Positions 29,579 to 38,578 of a DNA stretch of 64,000 nucleotides are shown one piece after another (position 1 is the stretch's first letter; each line of letters starts with the position of its first letter). This stretch comes from Microlunatus speluncae (GTDB taxonomy: Bacteria > Actinomycetota > Actinomycetes > Propionibacteriales > Propionibacteriaceae). The notes under the pieces were generated by a model. That model ran no database searches. It saw nothing but the letters and a program-made list of their open reading frames with translations, and was not told the DNA's origin. Both the position numbers and the translations under genes were made by a program. The stretch is from contig NZ_VKCZ01000001.1 of NCBI RefSeq assembly GCF_009299835.1, positions 186,001 to 250,000 on the forward strand, in the 5' to 3' direction.

Positions 29579-29582
29579 CACG

Positions 29583-29597
29583 GTTGATTCTATCAAC
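29583..29597. promoter_or_regulatory. Operator-like palindrome GTTGATTCTATCAAC between HxlR and DUF1761 genes
   Basis: A perfect 6-bp-arm inverted repeat with a 3-bp centre overlaps the TAGAAT box of the HxlR gene and sits 25 bp before the divergent start. It is a good candidate for autoregulation and control of the divergent gene by HxlR. Confidence 0.55.
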
Positions 29598-29622
29598 TTC
29601 CCGTCGAGCAGGGAGGATCTGC

Positions 29623-30036
29623 ATGGAACTGAGCTTCAGTTGGCTGGCTGTCGTGGTCGCGACCGCAGTCGGAATGGCGATCTCGGGAGTCTGGTACGGA
29701 TGGGCCTTCGTCGGGGTCTGGCGGAAGCTGACCGGAGTGACCCAGGAGGACTCGAAGCGAGCCGGCAAGACCCCGTTCGCGTTTCTCCTGGCTTCGATCC
29801 TCGTCACGGCGCTGGCCCTGGCCGCTGGGTGCGCCGTCACCGCCGGCTTCTTCGGCAGCGACCCGCTGTGGCTCGACCTGGCCGTCGGCCTCGCAACCTG
29901 GCTCGGCTTCTCGATCACGACCTTGGTGCAACACAACGCCTTCGAGCAGAAGCCGGGGCGGCTCACCATGATCAACAGCGCGTACCAACTGGTCCTGTTC
30001 TTGGGCATGGCCCTCGCCATCGGGCTGCTGCAGTAA
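29623..30036 (+). CDS. DUF1761-family membrane protein
   Basis: A 137-residue protein with four hydrophobic segments and the family pattern WYGWAFVGVWRKLTG after the first. DUF1761 proteins are small integral membrane proteins of unknown role, commonly next to HxlR or ArsR regulators. ATG 29623 has GGGAGG 6 nt upstream. The shared short promoter region with HxlR suggests regulation by it. Confidence 0.85.
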   Translation: MELSFSWLAVVVATAVGMAISGVWYGWAFVGVWRKLTGVTQEDSKRAGKTPFAFLLASILVTALALAAGCAVTAGFFGSDPLWLDLAVGLATWLGFSITTLVQHNAFEQKPGRLTMINSAYQLVLFLGMALAIGLLQ

Positions 30037-30076
30037 CAACCGTCGCGTGAATCTGCGGAGAATGGTGCTTCAGCTC

Positions 30077-30100
30077 GAGGGGATTGCCGTCGATCCCCTC
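30077..30100 (+). terminator. 8-bp stem-loop after the DUF1761 gene
   Basis: GAGGGGAT and ATCCCCTC pair perfectly around an 8-nt loop, 40 bp past the DUF1761 stop and between convergent genes. No U-tract follows. Confidence 0.45.
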
Positions 30101-30190
30101 ATCGGTCGTGGCGCCATCCCGGAGGTGCCGAATCAGTTGGATCCAGCACCGAAGCCCTCCGCTCGACGACGAGGCTCGGAGGCAATCGAC

Positions 30191-31153
30191 TCAGTTCAGC
30201 TGTGCGTCCCGGTCGGCCAGCCAGTGACAGGTGCGGATCAGCCCGGTCACGTACGAGCTGGAGTCGTCGCCCTGGCCCAGGCTCCACTCCGCTGCGTTCA
30301 GCTCGTTGATCAACAGGGCCGGCCCCAGCGCGTCCCGTTCCTGCCTCGACAGGCGGCTCACGGCATCGAAGCCTGAGAGCAGTGCTTGGACCATGGTCAG
30401 GAAGGCGGGCCAGCGTTCGCGGGGGGCGGCCATCGCGCCGAGCACTCGGTTCCCGAGCCACCGATTGACGTCGCATATCCGCGGGGCGGTGGACAGATGA
30501 TCGAGATCGATGAATCCGACGACGTGGCCCTCACGGATGAGGATGTTGCCGTCGTGACAGTCACCGTGGGTCAGCTGCCGGGGCAACCCGGCGGTCGCGG
30601 CGGCGAGCCTGGGGGACAGGCGGTCGAGCTGGCGGGCGAGATCCGGGTCGGCTGCGCGTAACAGGGGAAATGCGGCCGGGCCGACGCGCTCATCGAGGAC
30701 GACTTCGTACGAGCCACTGGGGTAGGGGCAGTCGGCGAGCGCGAGCAGCATCCGGGCGATGGCTTCGCCGACTCGGCGATAGATCTCCCTGGCGTCCGGT
30801 CGCTGCTCCAGATCGTCGATGTCGAAGGGAATCCGGGGAAGCAGCAGGTAGAACTCGCCGTCGCGTTCGGTGCAGATGCAGCCGTCGTCGGTGATCACCG
30901 GTAGCGCGACAGGGACCCGTGCTCCCTGCAGCACGGACAGGATCCGGAACTCGCGGGCCAGCCGCAGCCGGGGCGCCTCGGGATCCCACACCATAGGCCG
31001 CTTGAGGACGTACTCGCGGCCGTCCTCGGCCGTGACCTGTCGGACCCGGCCGTCCGGCTCGGCCACGATGGGGTCGGATCCGAGCACACTGGCCCATGCT
31101 TCGAGCGGCATGCGGGCACCGTACGGTGGCGAGGCCTTTTGCGGATCAACCAC
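30191..31153 (-). CDS. Aminoglycoside-phosphotransferase-fold kinase
   Basis: A 320-residue APH-fold protein with REYVLKRPM (catalytic-lobe lysine near 51), the loop LTHGDCHDGN and FIDLDHL as metal ligands. The general scaffold resembles the kinase at 10010-10993 (FIDFDHLPLAPRVWD versus FIDLDHLSTAPRICD), suggesting an older duplication. GTG 31153 has GAGGA 5 nt upstream; an ATG 14 codons later is an alternative. It probably phosphorylates a small alcohol or drug; no neighbour narrows this. Confidence 0.87.
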   Translation of the reverse strand: MVDPQKASPPYGARMPLEAWASVLGSDPIVAEPDGRVRQVTAEDGREYVLKRPMVWDPEAPRLRLAREFRILSVLQGARVPVALPVITDDGCICTERDGEFYLLLPRIPFDIDDLEQRPDAREIYRRVGEAIARMLLALADCPYPSGSYEVVLDERVGPAAFPLLRAADPDLARQLDRLSPRLAAATAGLPRQLTHGDCHDGNILIREGHVVGFIDLDHLSTAPRICDVNRWLGNRVLGAMAAPRERWPAFLTMVQALLSGFDAVSRLSRQERDALGPALLINELNAAEWSLGQGDDSSSYVTGLIRTCHWLADRDAQLN

Positions 31154-31230
31154 GGCTTCCTCTTGGTCGGAGTCGATCGAAGCTGCAACGGGAAGCAGAT
31201 CGGAATCAATCCCGCCTGATCAGGCTCAAG

Positions 31231-31869
31231 TCAAGGGTTGCAGGTGACCCCGGTTGCGTGGATAGGGCAGTAGCCGTTCGGATTTTTACCCTCCGACAAG
31301 TACTGCTGGTGGTAGTCCTCCGCGTAGAAGAACTCCCCGGCGGGGCGGATGGCGGTGGTGATTTCGCCGTAGCCGGACTTGGTGAACTCGGCCTGGAATT
31401 CGTCGCGGACCCGGATGGCGTCGGCGGCCTGCTCGTCGTCGGTGGTGTAGATCGCGGACCGGTACTGGGTGCCGACGTCGTTGCCCTGGCGCATCCCCTG
31501 GGTCGGGTCGTGGTTCTCGAAGAAGATCTTGAGCAGGCCGGCGAAGGTGATCTTGGTCGGGTCGTAGGTCACCCGGACGACCTCGGCGTGGGCGGTGCCG
31601 CCGCTGCAGACCTCTTCGTAGGTGGGGTTCGGGGTGAAGCCGCCCTGGTAGCCGGCGGCGGTGTTGGTCACGCCCGGCGTCTGCCAGTACAGCTTCTCGG
31701 CGCCCCAGAAGCAGCCGAGAGCCAGATACGCGACTTCGGAGCCGGCCGGGGTGCTCTGCACCGGGATGCCGTAGATCTCGTGGAAGGTCGGGTTCTCGAG
31801 CACGGCGCGGTCCCGGCCGGGGAGGGCGGAGCCCTCGTCGATCATGGTGGTCTTCTGGCGCAGGAACAT
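31231..31869 (-). CDS. msrA: Peptide methionine (S)-S-oxide reductase
   Basis: MsrA repairs the S-epimer of methionine sulfoxide in proteins, in the cytoplasm. The 212-residue product carries the catalytic GCFWG motif (C53) and the resolving-cysteine type C-terminus (TCNP). The blocks YQGGFTPNPTYEEVCSGGTAHAE and NHDPTQ are strongly conserved. Length is normal. ATG 31869 is chosen because MFLRQKTTM is a common actinobacterial MsrA start; a ribosome site is weak (GAGAGAGG, 12 nt). It is divergent from metB, so the two sulfur-amino-acid genes share one control region. Confidence 0.96.
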   Translation of the reverse strand: MFLRQKTTMIDEGSALPGRDRAVLENPTFHEIYGIPVQSTPAGSEVAYLALGCFWGAEKLYWQTPGVTNTAAGYQGGFTPNPTYEEVCSGGTAHAEVVRVTYDPTKITFAGLLKIFFENHDPTQGMRQGNDVGTQYRSAIYTTDDEQAADAIRVRDEFQAEFTKSGYGEITTAIRPAGEFFYAEDYHQQYLSEGKNPNGYCPIHATGVTCNP

Positions 31870-31966
31870 GGTCACAGTCTGCCTCTCTCCCGCAACCGGC
31901 GACACCGGCCGCCGGCATCGACAACGTCGGCCGTGGTTCGGCGATTACGCCCGGTAGCCTCTCCGG

Positions 31967-33148
31967 GTGACCACGGACCGACCCGCCGATTCAGCCGGCT
32001 TCGCCACTCGCGCGATCCATGCCGGGCAGGCCCCGGACCCCACCACGGGGGCCGTGGTGCCGCCCATCTACGCCACCTCGACGTACGCCCAGGACGGCGT
32101 CGGCGGACTGCGCAACGGGTACGAATACTCCCGGTCCGGCAACCCGACCCGGACCGCGCTGGAGGAGTGCCTGGCCTCGCTCGAGGGCGGCAGTCACGGC
32201 TTCGCGTTCGCCAGCGGCCTGGCCGCCGAGGACACGGTGCTCCGGGCCCTCTGCCGGTCCGGCGACCACCTGGTGGTCCCGCACGACGCATACGGCGGCA
32301 CGTTCCGGCTGTTCGACCGGGTGCACGCGCAGTGGGGCATCACCGCGACGCCGGTCGATCTGACTGACCTGGCCGCAGTCGAGGCCGCGATCCAGCCGGG
32401 CAAGACGACCATGCTGTGGTTGGAGACGCCGACCAACCCGCTGCTCGCTATCGCGGACATCGCGGCGCTGGCCGAGCTGGCCGGCTGGCACGGAATCACG
32501 ACCGTGGTCGACAACACGTTCGCCTCGCCCTATCTGCAGCAGCCGCTGGCCCTCGGCGCCGACGTCGTCGTGCACTCGACCACCAAATACTGCGGCGGCC
32601 ATTCCGACGTCGTCGGCGGGGCCGTGGTCGTCGGCGACGCCGAGCTGGCGGACAAGGTCCGGTTCCACCAGAACGCGATGGGCGCCGTCGCCGGCCCGTT
32701 CGACGCCTGGCTGGTGCTGCGCGGCCTGAAGACCCTGGCGCTGCGGATGGAGCGGCACAGCGACAACGCCGAAGCGATCGCCCGCTTCCTGGCCGAACAC
32801 CCGAGTGTCAGCGAGACGATCTATCCGGGCCTGACCAGCCATTCCGGCCATGACGTGGCCCGGCGCCAGATGCGGCGGTTCGGCGGCATGGTCAGCTTCC
32901 GGGTGGCGGCGGGGGAGCAGGCGGCGGTCGAGCTGTGCGCCCGGACCAAGGTCTTCACGCTGGGCGAGTCGCTCGGCGGAGTCGAGTCGCTGATCGAGCA
33001 TCCCGGCCGGATGACCCACGCCTCGGTCGCCGGTACGGCCCTCGAGGTGCCCGCCGACCTGGTCCGGCTGAGCGTCGGGATCGAGGAAGTTAACGATTTG
33101 CTCGAAGATCTTGACCAGGCGCTGGGCACAACCGGATCCGTTCGGTAG
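31967..33148 (+). CDS. metB: Cystathionine gamma-synthase
   Basis: A 393-residue PLP enzyme of the Cys/Met metabolism family that joins O-acyl-homoserine and cysteine to cystathionine, or runs the lyase reaction. The PLP lysine is K207 in STTKYCGGHSD; YSRSGNPT and ETPTNP are the other cofactor blocks, and GESLGGVESLIEHP is characteristic of the gamma-synthase/lyase branch. GTG 31967 follows TAGCCT by 6 nt, so the message is probably leaderless. The distinction between synthase and gamma-lyase cannot be made safely. It lies divergent from msrA. Confidence 0.93.
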   Translation: MTTDRPADSAGFATRAIHAGQAPDPTTGAVVPPIYATSTYAQDGVGGLRNGYEYSRSGNPTRTALEECLASLEGGSHGFAFASGLAAEDTVLRALCRSGDHLVVPHDAYGGTFRLFDRVHAQWGITATPVDLTDLAAVEAAIQPGKTTMLWLETPTNPLLAIADIAALAELAGWHGITTVVDNTFASPYLQQPLALGADVVVHSTTKYCGGHSDVVGGAVVVGDAELADKVRFHQNAMGAVAGPFDAWLVLRGLKTLALRMERHSDNAEAIARFLAEHPSVSETIYPGLTSHSGHDVARRQMRRFGGMVSFRVAAGEQAAVELCARTKVFTLGESLGGVESLIEHPGRMTHASVAGTALEVPADLVRLSVGIEEVNDLLEDLDQALGTTGSVR

Positions 33149-33183
33149 CGTTGCGGCCCAAGACGGTTTGCGGGGAAAGTCGT

Positions 33184-33215
33184 CCGATCGGCGGACAGAG
33201 TGGTCTGCCGGTCGG
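33184..33215 (+). terminator. 13-bp stem-loop after metB
   Basis: CCGATCGGCGGAC pairs over all 13 positions (two G-U) with GTCTGCCGGTCGG around a 6-nt loop, 36 bp after the metB stop. No U-tract is present. Confidence 0.5.
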
Positions 33216-33264
33216 CGCTGCGGAATCCGTCGCCCTCACCCCAAGCCATAGGTGTCAGGCGATT

Positions 33265-33293
33265 TGCCCTTCGACAGGCTCAGGGAACGGAAC
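33265..33293. repeat. Single copy of the dispersed CTTCGACAGGCTCAGGGAAC repeat
   Basis: TGCCCTTCGACAGGCTCAGG followed by GAACGGAAC, identical in its core to the copies at 4857 and 16971, in the gap between the convergent metB and ung genes. Confidence 0.85.
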
Positions 33294-33309
33294 AAGCCCT
33301 CGTGGTTGA

Positions 33310-33996
33310 TCAGGTCGAGGTGTTCAGATCCCAGTCGACCGGTTGACCACCGGCCGCGACCAACAGTTCGTTGGCCCGGCTGAACGGGCGGGAACCGAAG
33401 AAGCCGGAGCGGGCCGACAGCGGCGACGGGTGCGCGCTGGCGAGATGGGGGACCGAGCCGAGCATCGGGATCAACGACTGGGCGTCGCGGCCCCACAAGA
33501 TCGCGACCAGCGGGCCACCGCGCGCGACCAGGGCCTCGATCGCGACCTGGGTCACCCGCTCCCATCCTTTGCCCCGATGCGAGGCGGAGCGGCCGGGCTG
33601 CACGGTGAGGACCCGGTTCAGCAACAGCACGCCCTGCTCGAACCACGGCGTCAGGTCTCCGGTCTGGGCCGGCGGCACGCCCAGATCGTCGCGCAACTCG
33701 GTGTAGATGTTGATCAAGCTCTTCGGCAGCGGCCGGACGTCCGGTGCGACCGAGAAGCACAGCCCGACCGGATGCCCCGGCGTCGGGTACGGATCCTGGC
33801 CGACGATCAGCACCTTGACCTCCGACAGCGGTCGGCTGAACGCACGCAGCACATGATCACCGGCCGGGAGATAGCCGCGGCCGGCCGCCAGTTCCGCCCG
33901 CAGGAAGCCGCCCATCGTCGCGATGTCGGCCTCCACCGGAGCCAGCGCCTCGGCCCAGTCAGCGGCGACCAGCTCACTCAGCGGACGCGCCGGCAT
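33310..33996 (-). CDS. ung: Uracil-DNA glycosylase, family 1
   Basis: Ung removes uracil from DNA to start base-excision repair. The 228-residue product has the water-activating motif [10 protein letters not shown] (catalytic D68), FWGR-type strand [11 protein letters not shown], and the minor-groove loop HPSPLSA with H189. All key residues are present and the length is normal. ATG 33996 has GAGGAGGG 8 nt upstream. The divergent neighbour is the AI-2E-type transporter gene. Confidence 0.97.
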   Translation of the reverse strand: MPARPLSELVAADWAEALAPVEADIATMGGFLRAELAAGRGYLPAGDHVLRAFSRPLSEVKVLIVGQDPYPTPGHPVGLCFSVAPDVRPLPKSLINIYTELRDDLGVPPAQTGDLTPWFEQGVLLLNRVLTVQPGRSASHRGKGWERVTQVAIEALVARGGPLVAILWGRDAQSLIPMLGSVPHLASAHPSPLSARSGFFGSRPFSRANELLVAAGGQPVDWDLNTST

Positions 33997-34177
33997 GGCG
34001 TCGCCCTCCTCGGGTTCGTCATGATCATGCGGCAGTCCTCGTCGTCGATGCTGTCAACTCCCGGTCTGGCGTTACGGTACAAGTGCCGGCCGTGGCTGTC
34101 CGGCGGGGCATCGCTCCGCTACGGTTGGCCCTACGTAATCTGCGGGGCGAATCTGCGGGGTCGGCGGTGGAGGTGTC

Positions 34178-35602
34178 ATGGCGGTGGGTAAGCGAGTCCG
34201 GTCCGGGGCGGAACCGGACGAACCACGCTCGGGGAAGCGCGTGGCCGCGAACAACGACTCGACCACAACCGATCCGTTCGAAGATCATCCGCGACGTGCC
34301 GACCCGTTAGGGCGCGACGACTCCGAGGCATCCGACTGGGGGGATGCGGTCGACGCCGAGGAGCCGGCCAAGCCGACCGCCCCGACCGTCCCGACGACGC
34401 CGACAGCGGCCGCTGCCGCTGTGCCGCCAGCTTCGGTCGACGAGCCGGGGCCGGCCGACGCCGAGCCCCAGGTCGTCGCCGACGTCGCGGTCGAGCCGCC
34501 GGTCCGAGGTCATGATCAGTTGGTCGTCACCGACGGGGTGCCGCGCGGCGTGAAGATCGCGGCCGGGTGGGCCTGGCGGGTGCTGCTGATCGCGGGTCTG
34601 CTGCTCGGGCTCGGGCTCCTGCTCCGGTTCCTGTCCGAGGTGACCATCCCCATTGCGATCGCCACGCTGCTGGCGGCGCTCCTGTCGCCGGTCGCGTCCC
34701 GGTTGCGGAAGTGGCGCTTCCCCAAGGCCCTGGCCGCGGCGATCTCGGTGGTCGGTGGGCTGGCCATCCTGGCCGGCGTGCTGACCTTCATCGTGCAACA
34801 GATCGTCAGCCAGTCCGGTGAGCTGGCCGCCAAGGCCGTGCAGGGCTATCAGCAGTTGCTGACCTGGGTCGCCGGGCCGCCGCTCATGATCGACAACCGG
34901 CAATTAGCCGACTACGGCAACCAGGTGCTGGCCTGGCTGCAGACGATCGACCTGGCGGCGATCCTGCCCGGGTATGCGGCCAACGTCGGGTCCGGCGTCG
35001 GCCACTTCCTGGCCGGCTTCGCGATCGCCCTGTTCGCGCTGTTCTACTTCCTCTACGACGGTCGCAGCATCTTCTCCGCGCTGCTCCGGTTCGTGCCGCG
35101 AGCGGCCCGGGCCAAGGCCGACGCGGCGGCCCGCAACGGCTGGAACTCGCTCGTCTCCTATGTGCGGGCGACGATCATCGTCGCGTTCGTCGATGCGATC
35201 GGCGTCCTGATCATCGCCCTGATCCTGCAGATCCCGCTGGCCATCCCGCTGGCGGCGCTGGTCTTCCTCGCCGCCTTCATCCCGCTGGTCGGAGCGCTGG
35301 TCTCCGGATTCGTCGCGGTCGCCGTCGCCCTCGTGGCCGTCGGCCCGATCCAGGCGTTGATCATGCTGGTCGGCACCATCGTCGTGATGCAGGTGGAGAG
35401 CCACGTGCTGCAGCCGTTCCTGCTCGGCCGGGCGGTCAAGCTGCATCCGCTCGCCGTCCTGCTGGCGATCGCCATCGGCGTCATCCTCGGCGGGATCGTC
35501 GGCGCCCTGCTGGCCGTACCGCTGCTGGCGTTCGCCAACTCCTACATCGCCTCACTGGCCGCGGGCGCTGAACCGCTCGAACCGGTGGTCGAAGCGAAGT
35601 GA
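34178..35602 (+). CDS. AI-2E family (PerM/UPF0118) transporter
   Basis: A 474-residue membrane protein. Residues 1-115 are a disordered, acidic and proline-rich cytoplasmic tail. About eight hydrophobic segments follow, with the family blocks FLSEVTIPIAIATLLAAL, FALFYFLYDGR and IPLVGALVSG. Members export AI-2 in some bacteria or act as Na+/H+ antiporter-like proteins in others. ATG 34178 has GGAGGT 4 nt upstream. The long N-terminal tail is larger than usual. The physiological role here is unknown. Confidence 0.88.
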   Translation: MAVGKRVRSGAEPDEPRSGKRVAANNDSTTTDPFEDHPRRADPLGRDDSEASDWGDAVDAEEPAKPTAPTVPTTPTAAAAAVPPASVDEPGPADAEPQVVADVAVEPPVRGHDQLVVTDGVPRGVKIAAGWAWRVLLIAGLLLGLGLLLRFLSEVTIPIAIATLLAALLSPVASRLRKWRFPKALAAAISVVGGLAILAGVLTFIVQQIVSQSGELAAKAVQGYQQLLTWVAGPPLMIDNRQLADYGNQVLAWLQTIDLAAILPGYAANVGSGVGHFLAGFAIALFALFYFLYDGRSIFSALLRFVPRAARAKADAAARNGWNSLVSYVRATIIVAFVDAIGVLIIALILQIPLAIPLAALVFLAAFIPLVGALVSGFVAVAVALVAVGPIQALIMLVGTIVVMQVESHVLQPFLLGRAVKLHPLAVLLAIAIGVILGGIVGALLAVPLLAFANSYIASLAAGAEPLEPVVEAK

Positions 35603-35643
35603 TCATGGCCTGAGCCGGCAGCAGGGCAGCGGTTGATCATGCT

Positions 35644-35669
35644 TGCCCTTCCACCGGCTCAGGGAACGG
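35644..35669. repeat. Degenerate copy of the dispersed GGCTCAGGGAACGG repeat
   Basis: TGCCCTTCCACCGGCTCAGG differs from the consensus at several bases but keeps GGCTCAGGGAACGG. It lies between the convergent AI-2E-type transporter and L,D-transpeptidase genes. Confidence 0.6.
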
Positions 35670-35675
35670 TGGGGA

Positions 35676-36965
35676 TCAGAGAGCCGAGCCCTGCTGATAC
35701 TTGGCCCAATCCATGTCCCAGTCGGTCCAGCCGTTGCCCTTCTCGAGCTCCCGGCCGCTGCCGGTGGTGATCACCGGGTCGCCGACTCTGACCTTGCTGA
35801 ACAGCCAGGCGGCGTCCTTGGTGCTCATCCCGGTGCAGCCGTGGCTGGCGTTCTCCTTGCCGAGGTAGCCCTGGTTCCAGGGTGCGGCGTGCACGAATTC
35901 GCCGCTCTGGGTGATCCGCATCGCCCACTTCACCTGCATGTCGTAGCCCTCGCTGGAGTTCTCGGCGATGCCGACGGTCTCCGAGGCCATCCGCGTCTGC
36001 TCCAGCTTCTCCATGATCAGCTTGGTGCCGCTGCGGGTGATGAAGCCCTTCTTGCCGGCGCTGATCTTGATCGTCCGCGCCTTCTTTCCGTTGATCTCGA
36101 CGATCGCCTGCTTCTTCTTCAGGTCGACCTTGGTGACCACCGAGTCGCCGACGGAGTAGGTCTTGGTGGAGGAGTTCTGGCCGTAGATCCCGTTGCCGGC
36201 GTTGATCCCGTTCAGGTTGGCGGTGACGGTGATCTTGGTGCCGGGCTTCCAGTACGCCTTCGGCCGGAAGTGGACCTCCTTGGCCGAGAACCAGTGCCAG
36301 CTGCCCTCCTGGGCCGGAGTCGTGGTCACCTTCAGCTGCTTCTCGAACGCGGCCTTGTCCTTGATCGCCACATCGAAGGTGAGCACCGCCGGCATCCCGA
36401 CGCCGACCGTCTGATCATCCTTGGGGAAGATGTTGACGAAGGTCTGGTCGGACCGGTCGACGAACCTGGTGCCGAATTTCAGCGTCTCCGTCTTCTCCTC
36501 GCCGGCCGCGTTCTTTCCGGTCAGCTGCAAGGTGTACGACGCCGACGGGTCCAGCGCGCTGTCCGCGGTCCAGGAGCTCTTGTCGTCGTTGAGGGAGCCG
36601 GAGACTTCACGGACGTCCATCTTCGGCGAGCCGGTGCCCTTGTGCGTCAGCGACACCTTGGTCAGCGTCCCGTACTTCGCGGTCGCCTTGATCACCGTGT
36701 CGACCTTGACGTTGTCGGCGCCGTCATCGACGTTGGCGCTCAACTCGACGGGACCGCCGGGCGCCTCCGACTCCGGCGGCTTCGACTCGCCCGGCTTCGA
36801 CGGATCGTCGGCCGGCTTGGACGCCCCCGGCGTCGGCTGGGACGAACCGTTGGGCGCGGCCGGCTCGGTCGGCGACTGTGGCACCGCCCCGCAGGCGGTG
36901 ACGACAAGGCCGGCCAACAGACTGACCGCCAGCCAGCGGACGCTGGTGACTACACGCTTGGACAT
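35676..36965 (-). CDS. L,D-transpeptidase lipoprotein (YkuD with Ig-like domains)
   Basis: A 429-residue cell-wall enzyme that makes 3-3 peptidoglycan cross-links. Residues 1-25 form a lipoprotein signal (LLAGLVVTAC, lipid cysteine C25), then a Pro/Ser-rich linker (26-65), two Ig-like/LdtMt2-type domains (about 70-290), and the YkuD domain with the catalytic H near 357 and SHGCTGMS (cysteine near 376). Architecture matches actinobacterial LdtMt2-type enzymes. ATG 36965 is preferred because the signal peptide begins at once. It is divergent from the DUF4097-like gene. Confidence 0.94.
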   Translation of the reverse strand: MSKRVVTSVRWLAVSLLAGLVVTACGAVPQSPTEPAAPNGSSQPTPGASKPADDPSKPGESKPPESEAPGGPVELSANVDDGADNVKVDTVIKATAKYGTLTKVSLTHKGTGSPKMDVREVSGSLNDDKSSWTADSALDPSASYTLQLTGKNAAGEEKTETLKFGTRFVDRSDQTFVNIFPKDDQTVGVGMPAVLTFDVAIKDKAAFEKQLKVTTTPAQEGSWHWFSAKEVHFRPKAYWKPGTKITVTANLNGINAGNGIYGQNSSTKTYSVGDSVVTKVDLKKKQAIVEINGKKARTIKISAGKKGFITRSGTKLIMEKLEQTRMASETVGIAENSSEGYDMQVKWAMRITQSGEFVHAAPWNQGYLGKENASHGCTGMSTKDAAWLFSKVRVGDPVITTGSGRELEKGNGWTDWDMDWAKYQQGSAL

Positions 36966-37165
36966 CGATGTATTTCCCCCTAGCACGAGCGCGGACCCGC
37001 CCGCGCTTGTCAAGCCTCTCACCCGGATCGGCCAGGGCAAACCTAGGCGCGGTCCGGCTACCAAACCGTGACTTGGGAGTGGCGGTCGGTGGAGAACCCC
37101 GAGCCGACCCTGGTTCTTGACTCCCAACCTTCCAAACTGGAAAGTCGGGGTTTAGATTTTCGAAC

Positions 37166-38128
37166 ATGACTTCACCTGAGATCACCGCGATCCTCGAGGA
37201 ACTGGCTGCGGGGCGGATCGATGCCGCCGAAGCCGCGCGCCGGATCGATGCGCAGAAGGGCACGCCGGCGTCGTCCGGCGCCGAGCCCTCGAACGAGGAG
37301 CTCGCCGCCAAGTCGGCCGGCTCCGGAACGACCGAGGAGGGGGCCTGGGCGGCCGCCACCGACCGGCCCCAGTTCGCCTCGTACAACAAGGAGCGGGTCA
37401 GCTCCTCCGAGTCGGACGACTCCGACGACACCGAGCCGGAGCCGCCGAAGCGGCCCAAGCCGGTCAACACCCAGGGTGTGGAGCGGCTCTCGGTCCGCGC
37501 CGTCGGGCGCCGGGTCCGGATCGTCGGCGAGACGTCGGTGGCGACCGTGTCGGCCGACGGCCCGCACGTGCTGCGACGCAACGGGTCGGTGCTCGAGGTC
37601 TCCAGCGACGGCGAGATGGGTTCGTCGCTGGACGGGTTCTCGATCCTGCGGGCGCCGCGCAACCTGGACGACATCCGGTCGCTGGGGCTGGGCAAGGAAT
37701 TGTTCCTGCGGGTCAATCCGAATCTGATCGTCGACGTCGAGGTGACCGCCGGCAGCCTGAACACCGAGCGGGTGCCGCACCTGGGCAAGGTCCGGGTCAC
37801 CGCCGGCGGCGCCAAGCTGCTCGACGTGGCCGAGATCAACGACGCGCTGATCCAGGCCGGGCAGGCCACCATCAAGGGCGCCATCGTGACCGGACGGTCG
37901 CGGGTCCGGGCCGAGTCCGGCTCGCTGTCGCTGCACCTGGCCGACGAGTCCAACGTGACGGTCAAGGGCGATGCCCAGCTGGGCAAGGTCAGCTGGACCG
38001 GTGGACACTCCGGGCCGGGCGACGAGGTCGTGATGGGCAACGGCAGCGCCAAGCTCGACATCGAGGTGGTGATGGGCCACGCGATGGTCCGGGTCGGCTC
38101 CGACGGCGACTCCTGGACCAACGGCTGA
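37166..38128 (+). CDS. DUF4097-like beta-repeat protein with N-terminal SHOCT-like helix
   Basis: A 320-residue cytoplasmic-looking protein. Residues 1-30 (ITAILEELAAGRIDAAEAAR) form a SHOCT-like helical hook; residues 30-105 are a polar linker; residues 105-315 are a glycine- and valine-rich beta structure with short repeated strands (VEVTAGSLN, LLDVAEINDAL, VTVKGDAQLGKVSW), like DUF4097/bactofilin-type solenoids. Role unknown; DUF2089/DUF4097 pairs are common and linked to cell-envelope stress regulation in other bacteria. TAGATT is 7 nt before the ATG (leaderless). It overlaps the next gene by one base (TGATG). Confidence 0.7.
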   Translation: MTSPEITAILEELAAGRIDAAEAARRIDAQKGTPASSGAEPSNEELAAKSAGSGTTEEGAWAAATDRPQFASYNKERVSSSESDDSDDTEPEPPKRPKPVNTQGVERLSVRAVGRRVRIVGETSVATVSADGPHVLRRNGSVLEVSSDGEMGSSLDGFSILRAPRNLDDIRSLGLGKELFLRVNPNLIVDVEVTAGSLNTERVPHLGKVRVTAGGAKLLDVAEINDALIQAGQATIKGAIVTGRSRVRAESGSLSLHLADESNVTVKGDAQLGKVSWTGGHSGPGDEVVMGNGSAKLDIEVVMGHAMVRVGSDGDSWTNG

Positions 38129-38547
38129 TGGCCGATCGACCGCGGCAGGCCGTCCGGGCTCCGGGGAGCCGGACCCATGATCACCGCGCGCCGGACGCCT
38201 GTCCGGTGTGCGGTGATCACCTGGCGGTGACCCGGCTCGGCTGCGGTTCCTGCGGCACCGAGCTGGCCGGGATCTTCCGGCAGTGCGAGTTCTGCGCCCT
38301 GAGTGATGCCGAGATCGAGTTGCTCCGGGTCTTCCTGGCCTCCCGGGGCAACCTGCGCGAGGTCGAGCGGTTCCTCGGCGTCTCGTACCCGACAGCCCGG
38401 CTGCGGTACGCCGACCTGCTCCGCAAGCTCGGCCTCGGCGACGAGCCGGAACCCGAATCCCTGACCCGCGACCAGGTCCTGGCCGAGGTCGCCGCCGGCG
38501 CCCTCACCCCCGACGAGGCCACCCGCCTCCTCGCCTCTCTCCCCTGA
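38128..38547 (+). CDS. DUF2089-family zinc-ribbon/HTH protein
   Basis: A 139-residue protein with three CxxC pairs (C25/C28, C39/C42, C53/C56) and a following helical region LLRVFLASRGNLREVERFLG that matches a DNA-binding helix-turn-helix of DUF2089. The last 25 residues (DQVLAEVAAGALTPDEATRLL) resemble the N-terminal hook of its partner, AAGRIDAAEAARRI. It is probably a zinc-dependent transcription regulator. The ATG overlaps the previous stop, so the two are coupled. Confidence 0.85.
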   Translation: MADRPRQAVRAPGSRTHDHRAPDACPVCGDHLAVTRLGCGSCGTELAGIFRQCEFCALSDAEIELLRVFLASRGNLREVERFLGVSYPTARLRYADLLRKLGLGDEPEPESLTRDQVLAEVAAGALTPDEATRLLASLP

Positions 38548-38578
38548 CGCCCTGTCGCTCCGTGCCGAGGCGGAGAGG

